A stretch of 64,000 nt of DNA, from assembly GCF_012184415.1 (NCBI RefSeq), contig NZ_VTOX01000002.1, positions 372,001-436,000 on the forward strand, read 5' to 3'. Each line of letters begins with the position of its first letter. Positions within the stretch are counted from its first letter, which is position 1. Shown here in pieces: positions 1 through 8,998 of this stretch. Under the pieces are notes generated by a model, which saw only the letters and a list, made by a program, of their open reading frames with translations, ran no database searches and was not told the DNA's origin. This stretch comes from Ramlibacter lithotrophicus (GTDB taxonomy: Bacteria > Pseudomonadota > Gammaproteobacteria > Burkholderiales > Burkholderiaceae_C). The position numbers and the translations under genes are program-made.

Positions 1-2
1 TA

Positions 3-428
3 GGCGTCAGGCACACCCGTGACGAATGGGTCGCCGAACTCAAGCGCCGCGGCCCGCAGTTCCCCGCCGTGCAGCGGCTGTCCGACAGGGAGCTGGCGAC
101 GCTGGCCGACTACATGTCGTTCAACCTGCCGCTGCCGCCGGCCAAGGTGCCGGCGAATCCGAGCAAGGCCGCCTGGGACAAGGCGCTGCCGCTGGACGGG
201 CGCGACATGACGCTGGAGTACTGCCAGAGCTGCCACATCGTCACGGTGGTCGTGACGCAGGACCGCACGAAGCAGGCCTGGCTCGGCTCCATGAACAAGC
301 CGAGCCACGTGCAGATCAAGCTCAACGCGCAGCAGCGGGAAGCGTTGGCGAACTACCTGGTGCTGAACGCGGCGATCCCGATCGACCAGGTGCCCGAGGA
401 CCTGCGCGCCGGCGGCGCCACGTACTGA
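3..428 (+). CDS. c-type cytochrome, C-terminal part (5' end outside window)
   Basis: The reading frame is open from the first bases and its start lies outside the window, so only about 141 residues are visible. A heme-binding CQSCH motif lies at visible residues 74-78. It is followed by a GSMNKPSH segment that can supply the distal Met ligand. The preceding stretch (ELATLADYMSFNLPLP) looks like the end of another cytochrome c fold with its own Met, so the full protein probably carries at least two hemes. It would act in the periplasm as an electron carrier or as the heme domain of a larger dehydrogenase. The stop is followed after 22 bases by an acyltransferase gene on the same strand. The exact family cannot be told from this fragment. 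Confidence 0.8.
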   Translation, partial: GVRHTRDEWVAELKRRGPQFPAVQRLSDRELATLADYMSFNLPLPPAKVPANPSKAAWDKALPLDGRDMTLEYCQSCHIVTVVVTQDRTKQAWLGSMNKPSHVQIKLNAQQREALANYLVLNAAIPIDQVPEDLRAGGATY

Positions 429-450
429 GCGCGGCGCCCGGGGGCGCGGC

Positions 451-1917
451 ATGCTGTTCAACTCGCTCGAGTTCTTCCTGTTCCTGCCCGTGGCGCTGGC
501 GGTGTTCGCGGCGCTGCCGGCGTCGGCGCGCTGGGGCTGGTTGCTGGCGGCCAGCTGCTTCTTCTACGGCTTCGCGCGGCCGGCCAACCTCGCGTTCCTG
601 GCCGGCGTCACCCTCCTCGTCTCGGCCTGCGGCTCGCTGATCGCGCGCACGCCGTCCCCGCTGGCGCGGCGCAGCCTGCTCGCGGCCGGCCTCGTGACGC
701 TGATCGGGGCGCTGGCCGCCTTCAAGTTCCACGACTTCGCCGCCGGCGAGCTCGAGCGGCTGCTGCAGGACGATACCGGTGCCGGACCGGCGCTGCCGCG
801 GCTGGGCACGGCGGCTCCGGCCGGCTTTTCGTTCTACGTGTTCTCCGGCGCCGCGTACCTGATCGACGTCTTCGCGCGGCGGCTGCCGTCGCAGCCGCAC
901 GCGGGCCACCTGGCCTTGTACGTCGCGTGGTTCCCCAAGATCCTCGCTGGCCCGATCGAGCGCGCCACGACCTTCCTCCCGCAGCTGCGTCACGGGCTGC
1001 GCGCGACGCCCGAGCAGCTGGTGCTCGGCTCGCAACTGATCGTCTGGGGCCTGGTCAAGAAGGTGCTGATCGCCGACAACCTTGCGCCATTCGTCGACCG
1101 CACGTTCAACATCGCCGCCTACGCCTCGCCGGTCGACCTGCTGATCAGCGTGTATTTCTTCGCGTTCCAGATCTACTGCGACTTTTCCGGCTACACCGAC
1201 ATCGCGATCGGCGTGTCGCTGCTGTTCGGCATGCAGCTGATGCAGAACTTCCGCCGACCCTACCTGTCGCGCAGCACCTCGGAGTTCTGGAGCGAGCGCT
1301 GGCACATCTCCCTGGGCCGCTGGTTCCGCGACTACCTGTACATCCCGCTCGGCGGCAGCCGCGCCGGCCGCACGCGACAGTACCTGAACCTGATGCTGGT
1401 GTTCATCGCCAGCGGCCTGTGGCACGCCGGCCTCGGCTACGGCGTTGGCTGGACCTTCCTCGCGTGGGGGGTTCTGAACGGCGGCTACCAGTGGGCGGGG
1501 CTCGCCACTCGCCCCTTCTGGCGACGGCTGGGCGCAAAGCTGCCGCGCGTCGCGGCCAGCCGGCCGTGGCTCGTCGTGCGGGTGCTGCTCACGTTCCACC
1601 TGATCGCCGTCACGTGGATCTTCTTCCGGGCGAAAACGCTTGCCGACGCCTGGACCATCCTGTGCAGGATCGCCAGCAACCTGGCCGCCATTCCGGGCCT
1701 GCTCGCGCATTACCCGTTCACGCCGGACCACCTGCTCGGCTTCGCGCTGATCGGCGCCCTGCTGGCGATCGAACTGCTCGACGAGCGGCGCTCGATCTTC
1801 CTGCGCCTGGCCGCCGCCCGCACGGCGTGGCGGTGGGCGGCGAGCTACGCAGGGATCTTCGCTGTGCTCGTGCTCGGCCGCTGGCAGTCGCGCGAGTTCA
1901 TCTACATGCAGTTCTGA
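451..1917 (+). CDS. MBOAT family membrane O-acyltransferase (AlgI-like)
   Basis: This 488-residue polytopic membrane protein belongs to the membrane-bound O-acyltransferase family. Members of the AlgI/DltB/PatA branch move acyl (usually acetyl) groups across the inner membrane onto exported polysaccharide. The family core is clear: ERWHISLGRWFRDYLYIPLG near residues 284-303, followed by the invariant catalytic His in SGLWHAGLG about 40 residues later. Hydrophobic segments run the whole length and the size is normal for AlgI (about 480-520). Its stop codon overlaps the next gene's ATG (TGATG), so the two are translationally coupled. The acceptor polymer is unknown because no polysaccharide synthase is visible in the window. 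Confidence 0.9.
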   Translation: MLFNSLEFFLFLPVALAVFAALPASARWGWLLAASCFFYGFARPANLAFLAGVTLLVSACGSLIARTPSPLARRSLLAAGLVTLIGALAAFKFHDFAAGELERLLQDDTGAGPALPRLGTAAPAGFSFYVFSGAAYLIDVFARRLPSQPHAGHLALYVAWFPKILAGPIERATTFLPQLRHGLRATPEQLVLGSQLIVWGLVKKVLIADNLAPFVDRTFNIAAYASPVDLLISVYFFAFQIYCDFSGYTDIAIGVSLLFGMQLMQNFRRPYLSRSTSEFWSERWHISLGRWFRDYLYIPLGGSRAGRTRQYLNLMLVFIASGLWHAGLGYGVGWTFLAWGVLNGGYQWAGLATRPFWRRLGAKLPRVAASRPWLVVRVLLTFHLIAVTWIFFRAKTLADAWTILCRIASNLAAIPGLLAHYPFTPDHLLGFALIGALLAIELLDERRSIFLRLAAARTAWRWAASYAGIFAVLVLGRWQSREFIYMQF

Positions 1918-2909
1918 TGATGGACAGCATCGCACCGGAACGGAGCATGCGGACGCTGGCGCGACGCGCGGCGACGTTCGCCGGCCTGGGGCTGCTGCTG
2001 TACGCCTTGCTCTTCGCCGCCGCCGAACAACTGGTGCAACGCACGGGGCACGCCAATCCCTTGTTCAGGATCGCGGCCACGCGTGAGCAGGCCGTGGACT
2101 GGCTGGTGCTCGGCACCTCGCATGCGATGCCGCTTGCCTTCGGCGACACCGAGGCCGCCGTGCACCGCCGGACCGGCCTGCAGCTGCTGAACCTGGCGGC
2201 GCCGGGCACGGGGCCGCTGTACAACCGGTTCGTGTTCGAGCAATTCCTGCGCGAGCGGCGTGCCGCCAACCTCCTGATCGTCGCCGATGCATTCGCCTTC
2301 TACTCGCCCGCCTGGAACGAGGATCGCTTCGCCGACGCGAAGCTGCTGGCCCGAACGCCGTACCGGCCGGCGGTGGCGGCGGGACTATGGCAGTACGTGC
2401 GCGACGACGGCGTCTCGCCGCGCGCGCTGGCCGACTACACGACCGGCTTTTCCAAGATCAACAACCGCGACCGGTTCCGGGACGACCACTGGGAAGGCGA
2501 GGCGCAGTTCGAGCGCACGTGGCGGCCCTCGGCGAGCGCCGTGAAGAAGCGGATGGCGTATCTGTACCCGGACGGCACCCCGGACGCCGCGATGGACCGC
2601 TACCTGGCCGAGCTGTCGCGGGTGCTCGCGCTGGCCCGGCAGGCCGGCATGCGCGTGGTGGTGGTGAAACTGCCCACGCCGGCACAGTACCGCAGCCAGT
2701 TGCCGCAGGAGGTGCAGTTCGACGTTGCGCTCGGCCGCGTGCTGCGTGCCGCCGACGTGCCGCTGCACGACTGGTCGACGGCCCTGTCCGAGCCGCGGTT
2801 CTACTTCGACAGCGACCACCTCAACCGCGAAGGCGTCAACGAGCTGCTGGCACGGCACCTGCTCGCGGTGCTGGTGGGCACACTGCCACGTCAGTCGCGC
2901 GGACACTGA
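1917..2909 (+). CDS. SGNH-hydrolase-like membrane-anchored protein, partner of the MBOAT acyltransferase
   Basis: This 330-residue protein has one N-terminal membrane anchor (residues about 15-38) and then an extracytoplasmic domain. The segment WLVLGTSHAMP is an SGNH block I with a candidate catalytic Ser, and DSDHLNREG near the C terminus supplies the Asp/His of the last block. This is the arrangement of AlgX/AlgJ/DltD-type proteins, which receive acyl groups from an MBOAT protein and place them on an exported polymer. ATG 1917 overlaps the stop of the MBOAT gene; a second ATG at 1920 is equally possible. The role as acylation partner is inferred from the motif pair and coupling; the polymer is unknown. 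Confidence 0.75.
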   Translation: MMDSIAPERSMRTLARRAATFAGLGLLLYALLFAAAEQLVQRTGHANPLFRIAATREQAVDWLVLGTSHAMPLAFGDTEAAVHRRTGLQLLNLAAPGTGPLYNRFVFEQFLRERRAANLLIVADAFAFYSPAWNEDRFADAKLLARTPYRPAVAAGLWQYVRDDGVSPRALADYTTGFSKINNRDRFRDDHWEGEAQFERTWRPSASAVKKRMAYLYPDGTPDAAMDRYLAELSRVLALARQAGMRVVVVKLPTPAQYRSQLPQEVQFDVALGRVLRAADVPLHDWSTALSEPRFYFDSDHLNREGVNELLARHLLAVLVGTLPRQSRGH

Positions 2910-2942
2910 GGGGCCCCGACCGGGTGCCCAGGCCTGGAGGAC

Positions 2943-3383
2943 TTACTGGGCCATCTCCTGCGCGACGCGCCGCGCAAGCTCGGCCTTGCCGACCATCGTG
3001 AGGTCGACGTTGCGCGTCACCCCGAGCAGCCGCCTGGTCGCCTCACCCAGCTCGGCCTTGAGTTCGCCCAGGAACGGGCTCGACACCAGCAGCGAGATGG
3101 AGCCGCAGGTTCCGAGCTGCGCCTCGCGCTCGAGGTATTGCGCCAGCTCGCGCGCGAACAGCACGTGCTCCTTGTGCCTGGGGTCGGTGCGCGGCTGGAA
3201 ACTGGCCGCGCCGAAGCTGCGGTCCGTTCGCTGGTAGCCGGGGCGGTCGGTGCCAAGTTCGCTGGCCCGGCTGCGGCTTTGCGGATGCTCGAAGCTCTTG
3301 AGCTCCTTGACCTTGTCCTTCGTCTCCTGCTCGAGCAGGCGGGCGCGGGTGGCGTTGGCGATGAGGATCCAGTCGGGTTTCAT
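2943..3383 (-). CDS. host attachment family protein (first of two paralogs)
   Basis: This 146-residue cytoplasmic protein of the 'host attachment' family starts MKPDWILIANATRARLL, the typical opening strand and helix. The family was named after a plant-attachment gene, and its fold is related to the eRF1/Pelota domain; its biochemistry is not established. A Ser/Arg-rich middle (about residues 35-75) and a helical C terminus with FARELAQYLEREA match the second copy at 38272-38682, which is clearly homologous across its length. No signal peptide or membrane segment is seen. The gene is transcribed away from the BON-domain operon; an FNR-like box at 3444-3457 and a -10-like TAGAGT (minus strand, 3417-3422) sit upstream. 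A stress or anaerobiosis role is an inference from that promoter. Confidence 0.8.
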   Translation of the reverse strand: MKPDWILIANATRARLLEQETKDKVKELKSFEHPQSRSRASELGTDRPGYQRTDRSFGAASFQPRTDPRHKEHVLFARELAQYLEREAQLGTCGSISLLVSSPFLGELKAELGEATRRLLGVTRNVDLTMVGKAELARRVAQEMAQ

Positions 3384-3443
3384 GGCGGGCTCGGATGGTC
3401 GCGGTGCGGCTCATTCACTCTAGGCGGCACCCCCCCTGCCGCC

Positions 3444-3457
3444 GTGATCCAGATCAA
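3444..3457 (-). promoter_or_regulatory. FNR-type box for the divergent host-attachment gene
   Basis: The plus strand reads GTGATCCAGATCAA, one base from the TTGAY-N4-RTCAA consensus. Its centre is 31 bp from the centre of a -10-like hexamer (TAGAGT on the minus strand, 3417-3422), which suits an FNR class II promoter firing leftward into the gene starting at 3383. Confidence 0.5.
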
Positions 3458-3479
3458 GGGGGGAGGCGCGCTGCGGCGG

Positions 3480-3520
3480 TTGCGTCTGGTCAAGGCGCAC
3501 GAAGGGCCACGGCCTAGATT
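3480..3520 (+). promoter_or_regulatory. degenerate FNR box plus -10 for the BON/phosphorylase operon
   Basis: TTGCGTCTGGTCAA (3480-3493) has a perfect right half-site and a left half-site with two changes. TAGATT (3515-3520) lies with its centre exactly 31 bp downstream, the spacing seen at other FNR-type promoters in this window. Predicted transcription would start near 3527, about 50 bases before the ATG at 3576. Confidence 0.45.
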
Positions 3521-3575
3521 GAAGAAGGCCCCGCGCTCCGCGCGGGCAGACACTCGTGACACGAAGGATGCCGAG

Positions 3576-4229
3576 ATGAAAACGGATGCACAACTGAAGG
3601 CCGACGTGCTGGCCGAACTCGCCTGGGATCCCGCCATCAACCCCGCCGCCATCGGCGTGAGCGCCAGGAACGGCCTGGTGACGCTCACCGGCCATCTCGA
3701 CACGCTGGCGCAGAAACACGCGGCCGAGCGCGCCGTGCGCCGCGTCGCCGGCGTGCGCGGCGTCGCGATGGAACTCGACGTGCGCCTGGTGCCGGAGCAC
3801 CGCCGCGGCGACACCGACATCGCGCGGGCCGCCGTGGCGGCGCTGCGCTGGAACTCGCTGGTGCCCGACGACCGCGTGCAGGTCGAGGTCGACGACGGCT
3901 GGGTGACGCTGACCGGCGAGGTGGACTGGCCGTACCAGCTCGCGAGCGCCGAGCAGTGCATGCGCCCGCTCACCGGCGTGCGCGGTGTCACCAACCTGGT
4001 CACGCTCAAGCCGCACGTGCGCGGCCTCGACATCGCCCGCGAGATCACCGACGCGCTGACGCGTCATGCCGAGCGCGAGGCGCGCCACATCGACGTCGAG
4101 GTCGACGGCGGCACCGTCACGCTCAGCGGCACCGTGGATTCGCTGGCGGACCACGATGCGGCCATCGGCGCGGCGTTCGGCACGCGCGGCGTCACGAGCG
4201 TCGTCGACCGGCTCGACGTCGCCGGCTGA
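3576..4229 (+). CDS. triple BON-domain protein
   Basis: This 217-residue protein is made of three consecutive BON domains, at roughly residues 5-72, 78-148 and 150-216. Each carries the family pattern of a helical half followed by a strand pair ending in a 'G.V.L.G.V' turn (GLVTLTGHLD, GWVTLTGEVD, GTVTLSGTVD). BON domains usually bind phospholipid surfaces; OsmY and Kbp are examples. No signal peptide is visible from the ATG at 3576 (MKTDAQLKADV), so this one is probably cytoplasmic, unlike OsmY. ATG 3576 was chosen because the longer open frame upstream crosses the predicted promoter. The stop is 2 bases from the GTG of the phosphorylase-like gene, so the two form an operon. Confidence 0.85.
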   Translation: MKTDAQLKADVLAELAWDPAINPAAIGVSARNGLVTLTGHLDTLAQKHAAERAVRRVAGVRGVAMELDVRLVPEHRRGDTDIARAAVAALRWNSLVPDDRVQVEVDDGWVTLTGEVDWPYQLASAEQCMRPLTGVRGVTNLVTLKPHVRGLDIAREITDALTRHAEREARHIDVEVDGGTVTLSGTVDSLADHDAAIGAAFGTRGVTSVVDRLDVAG

Positions 4230-4231
4230 TC

Positions 4232-5758
4232 GTGGGCAGCGTGGCGGGCGGCAACGGCGGCAGCCGCATCCGGCTGCGCCGGCTGGGCGTCGACACCTAC
4301 CAGGAAGCCGTGGTGTACATGCACCGCGACTGCCACGTGTGCCATTCCGAGGGCTTCGAGGCGCAGTCGCGCGTCGAGGTCGCCCTCAACGGCCGCACCA
4401 TCGTCGCGACCCTGAACGTGGTGAGCGGCGGCTTCGTCTCGCCCGACGAGGCCGGCCTGTCGGAGGCGGCCTGGCGGCTGCTGCACGCGAACGACGGCGA
4501 CGTGGCCACCTTGCGCCACCCGCCGCCGCTCGAATCGCTGGGCCACGTGCGGGCCAAGGTCTACGGCCGGCGCCTCACGCCATCGGCCTTCGCCGCGATC
4601 ATCCGCGACGTCGCGGCCGGGCGCTATTCGGACCTGCAGCTCGCCGCCTTCGTCACGGCCTGCGCCGGCGACCACCTCGACCTCGAGGAGACCGTCTCGC
4701 TCACGCGGGCGATGGTCGACGTCGGCGAACGCATGGCCTGGGGTCCCGGCATGGTGCTGGACAAGCACTCGGTGGGCGGCCTGCCGGGCAACCGCACGAC
4801 CATGCTGATCGTGCCGGTCGTCGCCGCGTGCGGGCTGCGCATGCCCAAGACGTCGTCGCGCGCGATCACCTCGCCGGCCGGCACCGCGGACACGATGGAG
4901 ACGCTGGCGCCGGTCGCCCTCGACGTGCCGCAGATCAAGCACGTCGTGGAGCGCACCGGTGGCTGCATCGTGTGGGGCGGCGCCGTGCGCCTGAGCCCGG
5001 CGGACGACGTCCTGATCCGCGTCGAGCGTCCGCTGGACCTCGACAGCCAGGGCCAGCTCGTGGCGTCGGTGCTGTCGAAGAAGGCGGCCGCGGGCGCCAC
5101 CCACGTTGTCATCGACATGCCGGTCGGCCCGACCGCCAAGGTGCGCAGCGCCCAGGCCGCCCATGAGCTCGGGCGGCAGCTGGAGCAGGTCGGCGCCGCG
5201 TTGGGTCTGCAGGTGCGCGTGGTGACGACCGACGGCCTGGCCCCCGTCGGCCGCGGCATCGGACCGGCCCTGGAGGCGCGCGACGTGCTGGCCGTGCTGC
5301 AGCGCCACCCGGGCGCGCCGGCCGACCTGGCGCTGCGCTCGGCGTACCTGGCCGGGCCGTTGCTGGAACTCGGCGGCGCGGCGCCGGCAGGCGGCGGCGA
5401 GCGGCTCGCGATGGAAGTGCTCGGCGACGGCCGGGCCTGGGCCAAGTTCCAGGAGATCTGCGAGGCCCAGGGCGGCATGCGCCAACCGCCGGTGGCGCCG
5501 CACCGCCGGGCGATGCCCGCGCCGCGCAGCGGCTGCGTCGTCGCCATCGACAACCGCCGGCTGGCGCGCATCGCCAAGCTCGCCGGCGCGCCGCAGTCGC
5601 CCAGCGCCGGCGTCGACCTGCACGTGCAGACCGGCGAGTTCGTCGAACGCGGCCAGCCGCTCTTCACGCTGCACGCCGATTCACCGGGCGAGCTCGCGTA
5701 TGCTGTCGAATACGCCATCTCGCAAGCCGACACCGTGCATGTCACCGAAGACGCCTGA
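4232..5758 (+). CDS. AMP/thymidine phosphorylase family protein
   Basis: This 508-residue protein belongs to the nucleoside phosphorylase II family, which splits a nucleoside or nucleotide with phosphate to give a base and a ribose phosphate. The glycosyltransferase core is recognisable: DKHSVGGLPGNRTTM, with SSRAITSPAGTADTME forming the phosphate and ribose sites. About 85 extra residues precede the family's usual helical domain, and the total of about 500 residues matches archaeal AMP phosphorylase rather than bacterial DeoA (about 440). AMP is therefore the more likely substrate class, giving ribose 1,5-bisphosphate. GTG 4232 is the only start that leaves the BON gene intact. The 3' end overlaps the next gene by 20 bases, implying coupling to PRPP metabolism. 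Substrate is an inference. Confidence 0.8.
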   Translation: MGSVAGGNGGSRIRLRRLGVDTYQEAVVYMHRDCHVCHSEGFEAQSRVEVALNGRTIVATLNVVSGGFVSPDEAGLSEAAWRLLHANDGDVATLRHPPPLESLGHVRAKVYGRRLTPSAFAAIIRDVAAGRYSDLQLAAFVTACAGDHLDLEETVSLTRAMVDVGERMAWGPGMVLDKHSVGGLPGNRTTMLIVPVVAACGLRMPKTSSRAITSPAGTADTMETLAPVALDVPQIKHVVERTGGCIVWGGAVRLSPADDVLIRVERPLDLDSQGQLVASVLSKKAAAGATHVVIDMPVGPTAKVRSAQAAHELGRQLEQVGAALGLQVRVVTTDGLAPVGRGIGPALEARDVLAVLQRHPGAPADLALRSAYLAGPLLELGGAAPAGGGERLAMEVLGDGRAWAKFQEICEAQGGMRQPPVAPHRRAMPAPRSGCVVAIDNRRLARIAKLAGAPQSPSAGVDLHVQTGEFVERGQPLFTLHADSPGELAYAVEYAISQADTVHVTEDA

Positions 5759-6656
5759 AGCGCGGCCGCCGTTCCTCGTGGTCGGGCTACCCGATGCCGG
5801 CGCCCTGCCCGCGCAACTCGCGACGCAGCTGCGGTGCGACCGGAGCGACCTCGCCCTGCACCGTTTTCCCGACGGCGAATGCCTGGTGCGGCTGGACGCC
5901 GACGTGCAAGGCCGCTGCGTCGTGTTCGCCGGCAGCCTCGACCATCCCGACGGCAAGACCTTGCCCCTGCTCTTTGCCGCCGACGCCGCGCGCGAACTCG
6001 GCGCCGCCCGGGTCGGGCTGGTGGCCCCTTACCTCGCGTACATGCGGCAGGACCACCGTTTCCACGCCGGCGAGGCGGTGACCTCGCGCAGTTACGCGCG
6101 GCTGCTGTCGGGCGCGCTGGAGTTCCTCGTCACCGTCGATCCGCACCTGCACCGCTGGCACAGCCTGGGCGACATCTACCCGATCCCGACGCGCGCGGTC
6201 GCGGCGGCGCCGGCCATCGCACAGTGGCTGCGCCGTGAAGTGGCGGCGCCGCTGCTGGTCGGGCCGGACGAGGAAAGCGGGCAATGGGTGGCCGAGGTCG
6301 CCCGCCTGTGCGGCGCGCCATGGACCGTGATGGCCAAGCAGCGCCACGGCGACCGCGACGTCGCGGTGAAGATGACCGGCGGCACCTCGTGGCCGGGACG
6401 CACCCCGGTGCTGCTCGACGACATCGGCTCGAGCGGCCAGACGCTGGTCGCGGCGCTGCAGGTGCTGCGTGAAGCGGGCTTCAGCCAGCCGGTGTGCATC
6501 GTCGTGCACGCGCTCTTCGGGCGCGAGGCGCAGCAGGCGATGCTGGACGCCGGCGCCGCGCGCGTCGTCAGTTGCGATACCGTCGCCCATCCGACGAATG
6601 CGATCGCCGTGGCGCCGCTGCTCGCGCCGGCGCTGCTCGAGATCGCCCGCGTCTGA
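5739..6656 (+). CDS. ribose-phosphate pyrophosphokinase-like protein
   Basis: This 305-residue Prs-family protein would make PRPP from ribose 5-phosphate and ATP if the activity is conserved. The two-domain fold is visible: an N-terminal half with HRFPDGE and the ATP-loop equivalent APYLAYMRQDHRF, the DPHLHRW segment, and a C-terminal PRPP-binding loop VLLDDIGSSGQT. The loop differs from the canonical VDDMIDTGGT of housekeeping PrsA, and QDHRF replaces the usual RQDRK, so this is a divergent paralog rather than the main Prs. ATG 5739 lies inside the phosphorylase-like gene, giving a 20-base overlap. The pairing suggests channelling of a ribose phosphate made by the upstream enzyme; the actual donor substrate is not proven. 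Confidence 0.78.
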   Translation: MSPKTPEARPPFLVVGLPDAGALPAQLATQLRCDRSDLALHRFPDGECLVRLDADVQGRCVVFAGSLDHPDGKTLPLLFAADAARELGAARVGLVAPYLAYMRQDHRFHAGEAVTSRSYARLLSGALEFLVTVDPHLHRWHSLGDIYPIPTRAVAAAPAIAQWLRREVAAPLLVGPDEESGQWVAEVARLCGAPWTVMAKQRHGDRDVAVKMTGGTSWPGRTPVLLDDIGSSGQTLVAALQVLREAGFSQPVCIVVHALFGREAQQAMLDAGAARVVSCDTVAHPTNAIAVAPLLAPALLEIARV

Positions 6657-6666
6657 GCCCGCTGCT

Positions 6667-7782
<1,116 letters not shown>

Positions 7783-7891
7783 GGTTGACCTTTCCTTCGC
7801 GGGCTGGGCCCGGCGGGCTCACGCCGGAATTCTGCACGCGGCGCGCGGCCCTGCGCTGCCGCCGGTCAACGGATGCCACAATCGCCCGGCC

Positions 7892-8425
7892 ATGAAAGCC
7901 ACCCCGCATCGCCGCCAGGTCATCGTCGCCGTGCTGCTGGCGCTGGCGATCGTCGGCGCCGGCATGCGCGCATGGGCCGACGACCCGTCGCTCGCGCGCG
8001 ACATCGGCACGCTGCTGCTGGTGCTGTGGCTGCCGGCGGTGGGCAACATCGTCGCGTTCGCGATCCGGCGCTGGCGCGCGGCGCACCCGCCACGGCCGCC
8101 GTTCGATCCCGCCGCGCCGTTCGAGGGCCATCTGCTGGTCGAACTGGCGCGTGTCGGACCGGCGCCTGCCGGCGCCGTGGACGCCGGCCTGTGCACGCTG
8201 GTGGTGGGCAGCGAGGGCTTCACGGCGCGCCTGGCGCGGCCGCTGGCGGACTGGCTCGCGGCGCCCCAGCCGGCGGTGCTCCAGGTTCAGCTGCTGCGGC
8301 CCGCACTGGCGCTCGCGCGCCTCCCTGCGGGCGCGGCCTTCAGTGTGCTGGCCGGAACGCGCGCCCTCGGCACGGGCCGGGTGCTCGAAGTGCAGCGGCC
8401 GGTGGACGGCGAAGCTGGCGGATGA
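7892..8425 (+). CDS. membrane-anchored protein with a C-terminal barrel resembling EF-Tu domain 3
   Basis: I do not recognise a named family for this 177-residue protein. Two N-terminal hydrophobic segments (about residues 9-28 and 38-58) are followed by an Arg/Pro-rich linker and a soluble domain of about 100 residues. The last part of that domain, with LQVQLLRPALALARLPAG followed by FSVLAGTRALGTGRVLEV, resembles in spacing the end of elongation factor Tu domain 3 (VTLIHPIAM...G.RFAIREGGRTVGAGVV). That similarity is judged by eye and suggests a beta-barrel fold, not a translation role. ATG 7892 was chosen because it starts just before the first membrane segment. The gene stands alone between ald and a convergent hypothetical. 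Confidence 0.7.
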   Translation: MKATPHRRQVIVAVLLALAIVGAGMRAWADDPSLARDIGTLLLVLWLPAVGNIVAFAIRRWRAAHPPRPPFDPAAPFEGHLLVELARVGPAPAGAVDAGLCTLVVGSEGFTARLARPLADWLAAPQPAVLQVQLLRPALALARLPAGAAFSVLAGTRALGTGRVLEVQRPVDGEAGG

Positions 8426-8440
8426 AGCGCCGCGCCCGGA

Positions 8441-8893
8441 TCAGGCGAAGGGCTTGGCCCCGTGCGTCGGATCGGCGATCAGCGCGTCGAGCGTGCTGAC
8501 GACGTGCTCGGGGATCTGGGCGATGGAGGACGCCTTGTCGCGCAGCCAGGCGTTGGCCTGCGCGTCGACGATCTGGACCGGCGCGTCGAAATAGGCGCCT
8601 TCGGCCCGCTCCATCGGCCGGGCCGCGTTCTTGAACTTGAAGTGGTCGCGCCACAGGCCGCCGCCGGCCCGCGGGTACTTCTCGTAGGCGCGGTACTTGT
8701 AGCCCAGCCAGAACGAGCGCGGCATCCTCGGCTCGCCGCGCACCTCGATGACGTAGACGTCGCTGCCGAGGGCCGCCTCGGTGGCCTCGGGCTCGCTGGA
8801 GGCGTAGGAATACGGCGTTCTCCGGACGTCTTTCATGATCCGGGCAAGCAGCCCGTGATCCTCGACAACGTGTTTGACGGCAAATGCGGGCAC
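8441..8893 (-). CDS. conserved hypothetical protein, about 150 residues
   Basis: I do not recognise this protein. It is soluble, without a signal peptide or membrane segment, and rich in aromatic and basic residues in its middle (FWLGYKYRAYEKYPRAGGG). It contains a predicted strand DVYVIEVRGEPR and a C-terminal helix with EHVVSTLDALIAD. GTG 8893 was chosen over the longer GTG at 8917 because an AAGGAGG ribosome-binding site (minus strand, 8899-8905) lies 5 bases before it and would be inside the coding region of the longer form. It converges with the membrane-anchored protein gene and is separated from the CbpM gene by about 100 bases. Confidence 0.65.
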   Translation of the reverse strand: MPAFAVKHVVEDHGLLARIMKDVRRTPYSYASSEPEATEAALGSDVYVIEVRGEPRMPRSFWLGYKYRAYEKYPRAGGGLWRDHFKFKNAARPMERAEGAYFDAPVQIVDAQANAWLRDKASSIAQIPEHVVSTLDALIADPTHGAKPFA

Positions 8894-8998
8894 GGGATCC
8901 TCCTTGGATCGGCCCACGTTAGCACGCGCGGCCCGGTTTCCCCTAGGACAATTTTCGGCCGGCGCGGCGGCCCGCGGCAGGCATCGGCCGCGCAGGGG

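Noticed and set aside
4064..5674. 536-codon open frame on the minus strand
   Set aside because: It is the shadow of the phosphorylase-like gene, with Arg/Ala/His-rich low-complexity composition and no domain.
7786..7800. TTGACCTTTCCTTCG as an FNR box
   Set aside because: The right half-site is missing; only TTGAC matches. A similar single half-site near 41993 (TTGACCTGC) was also set aside.
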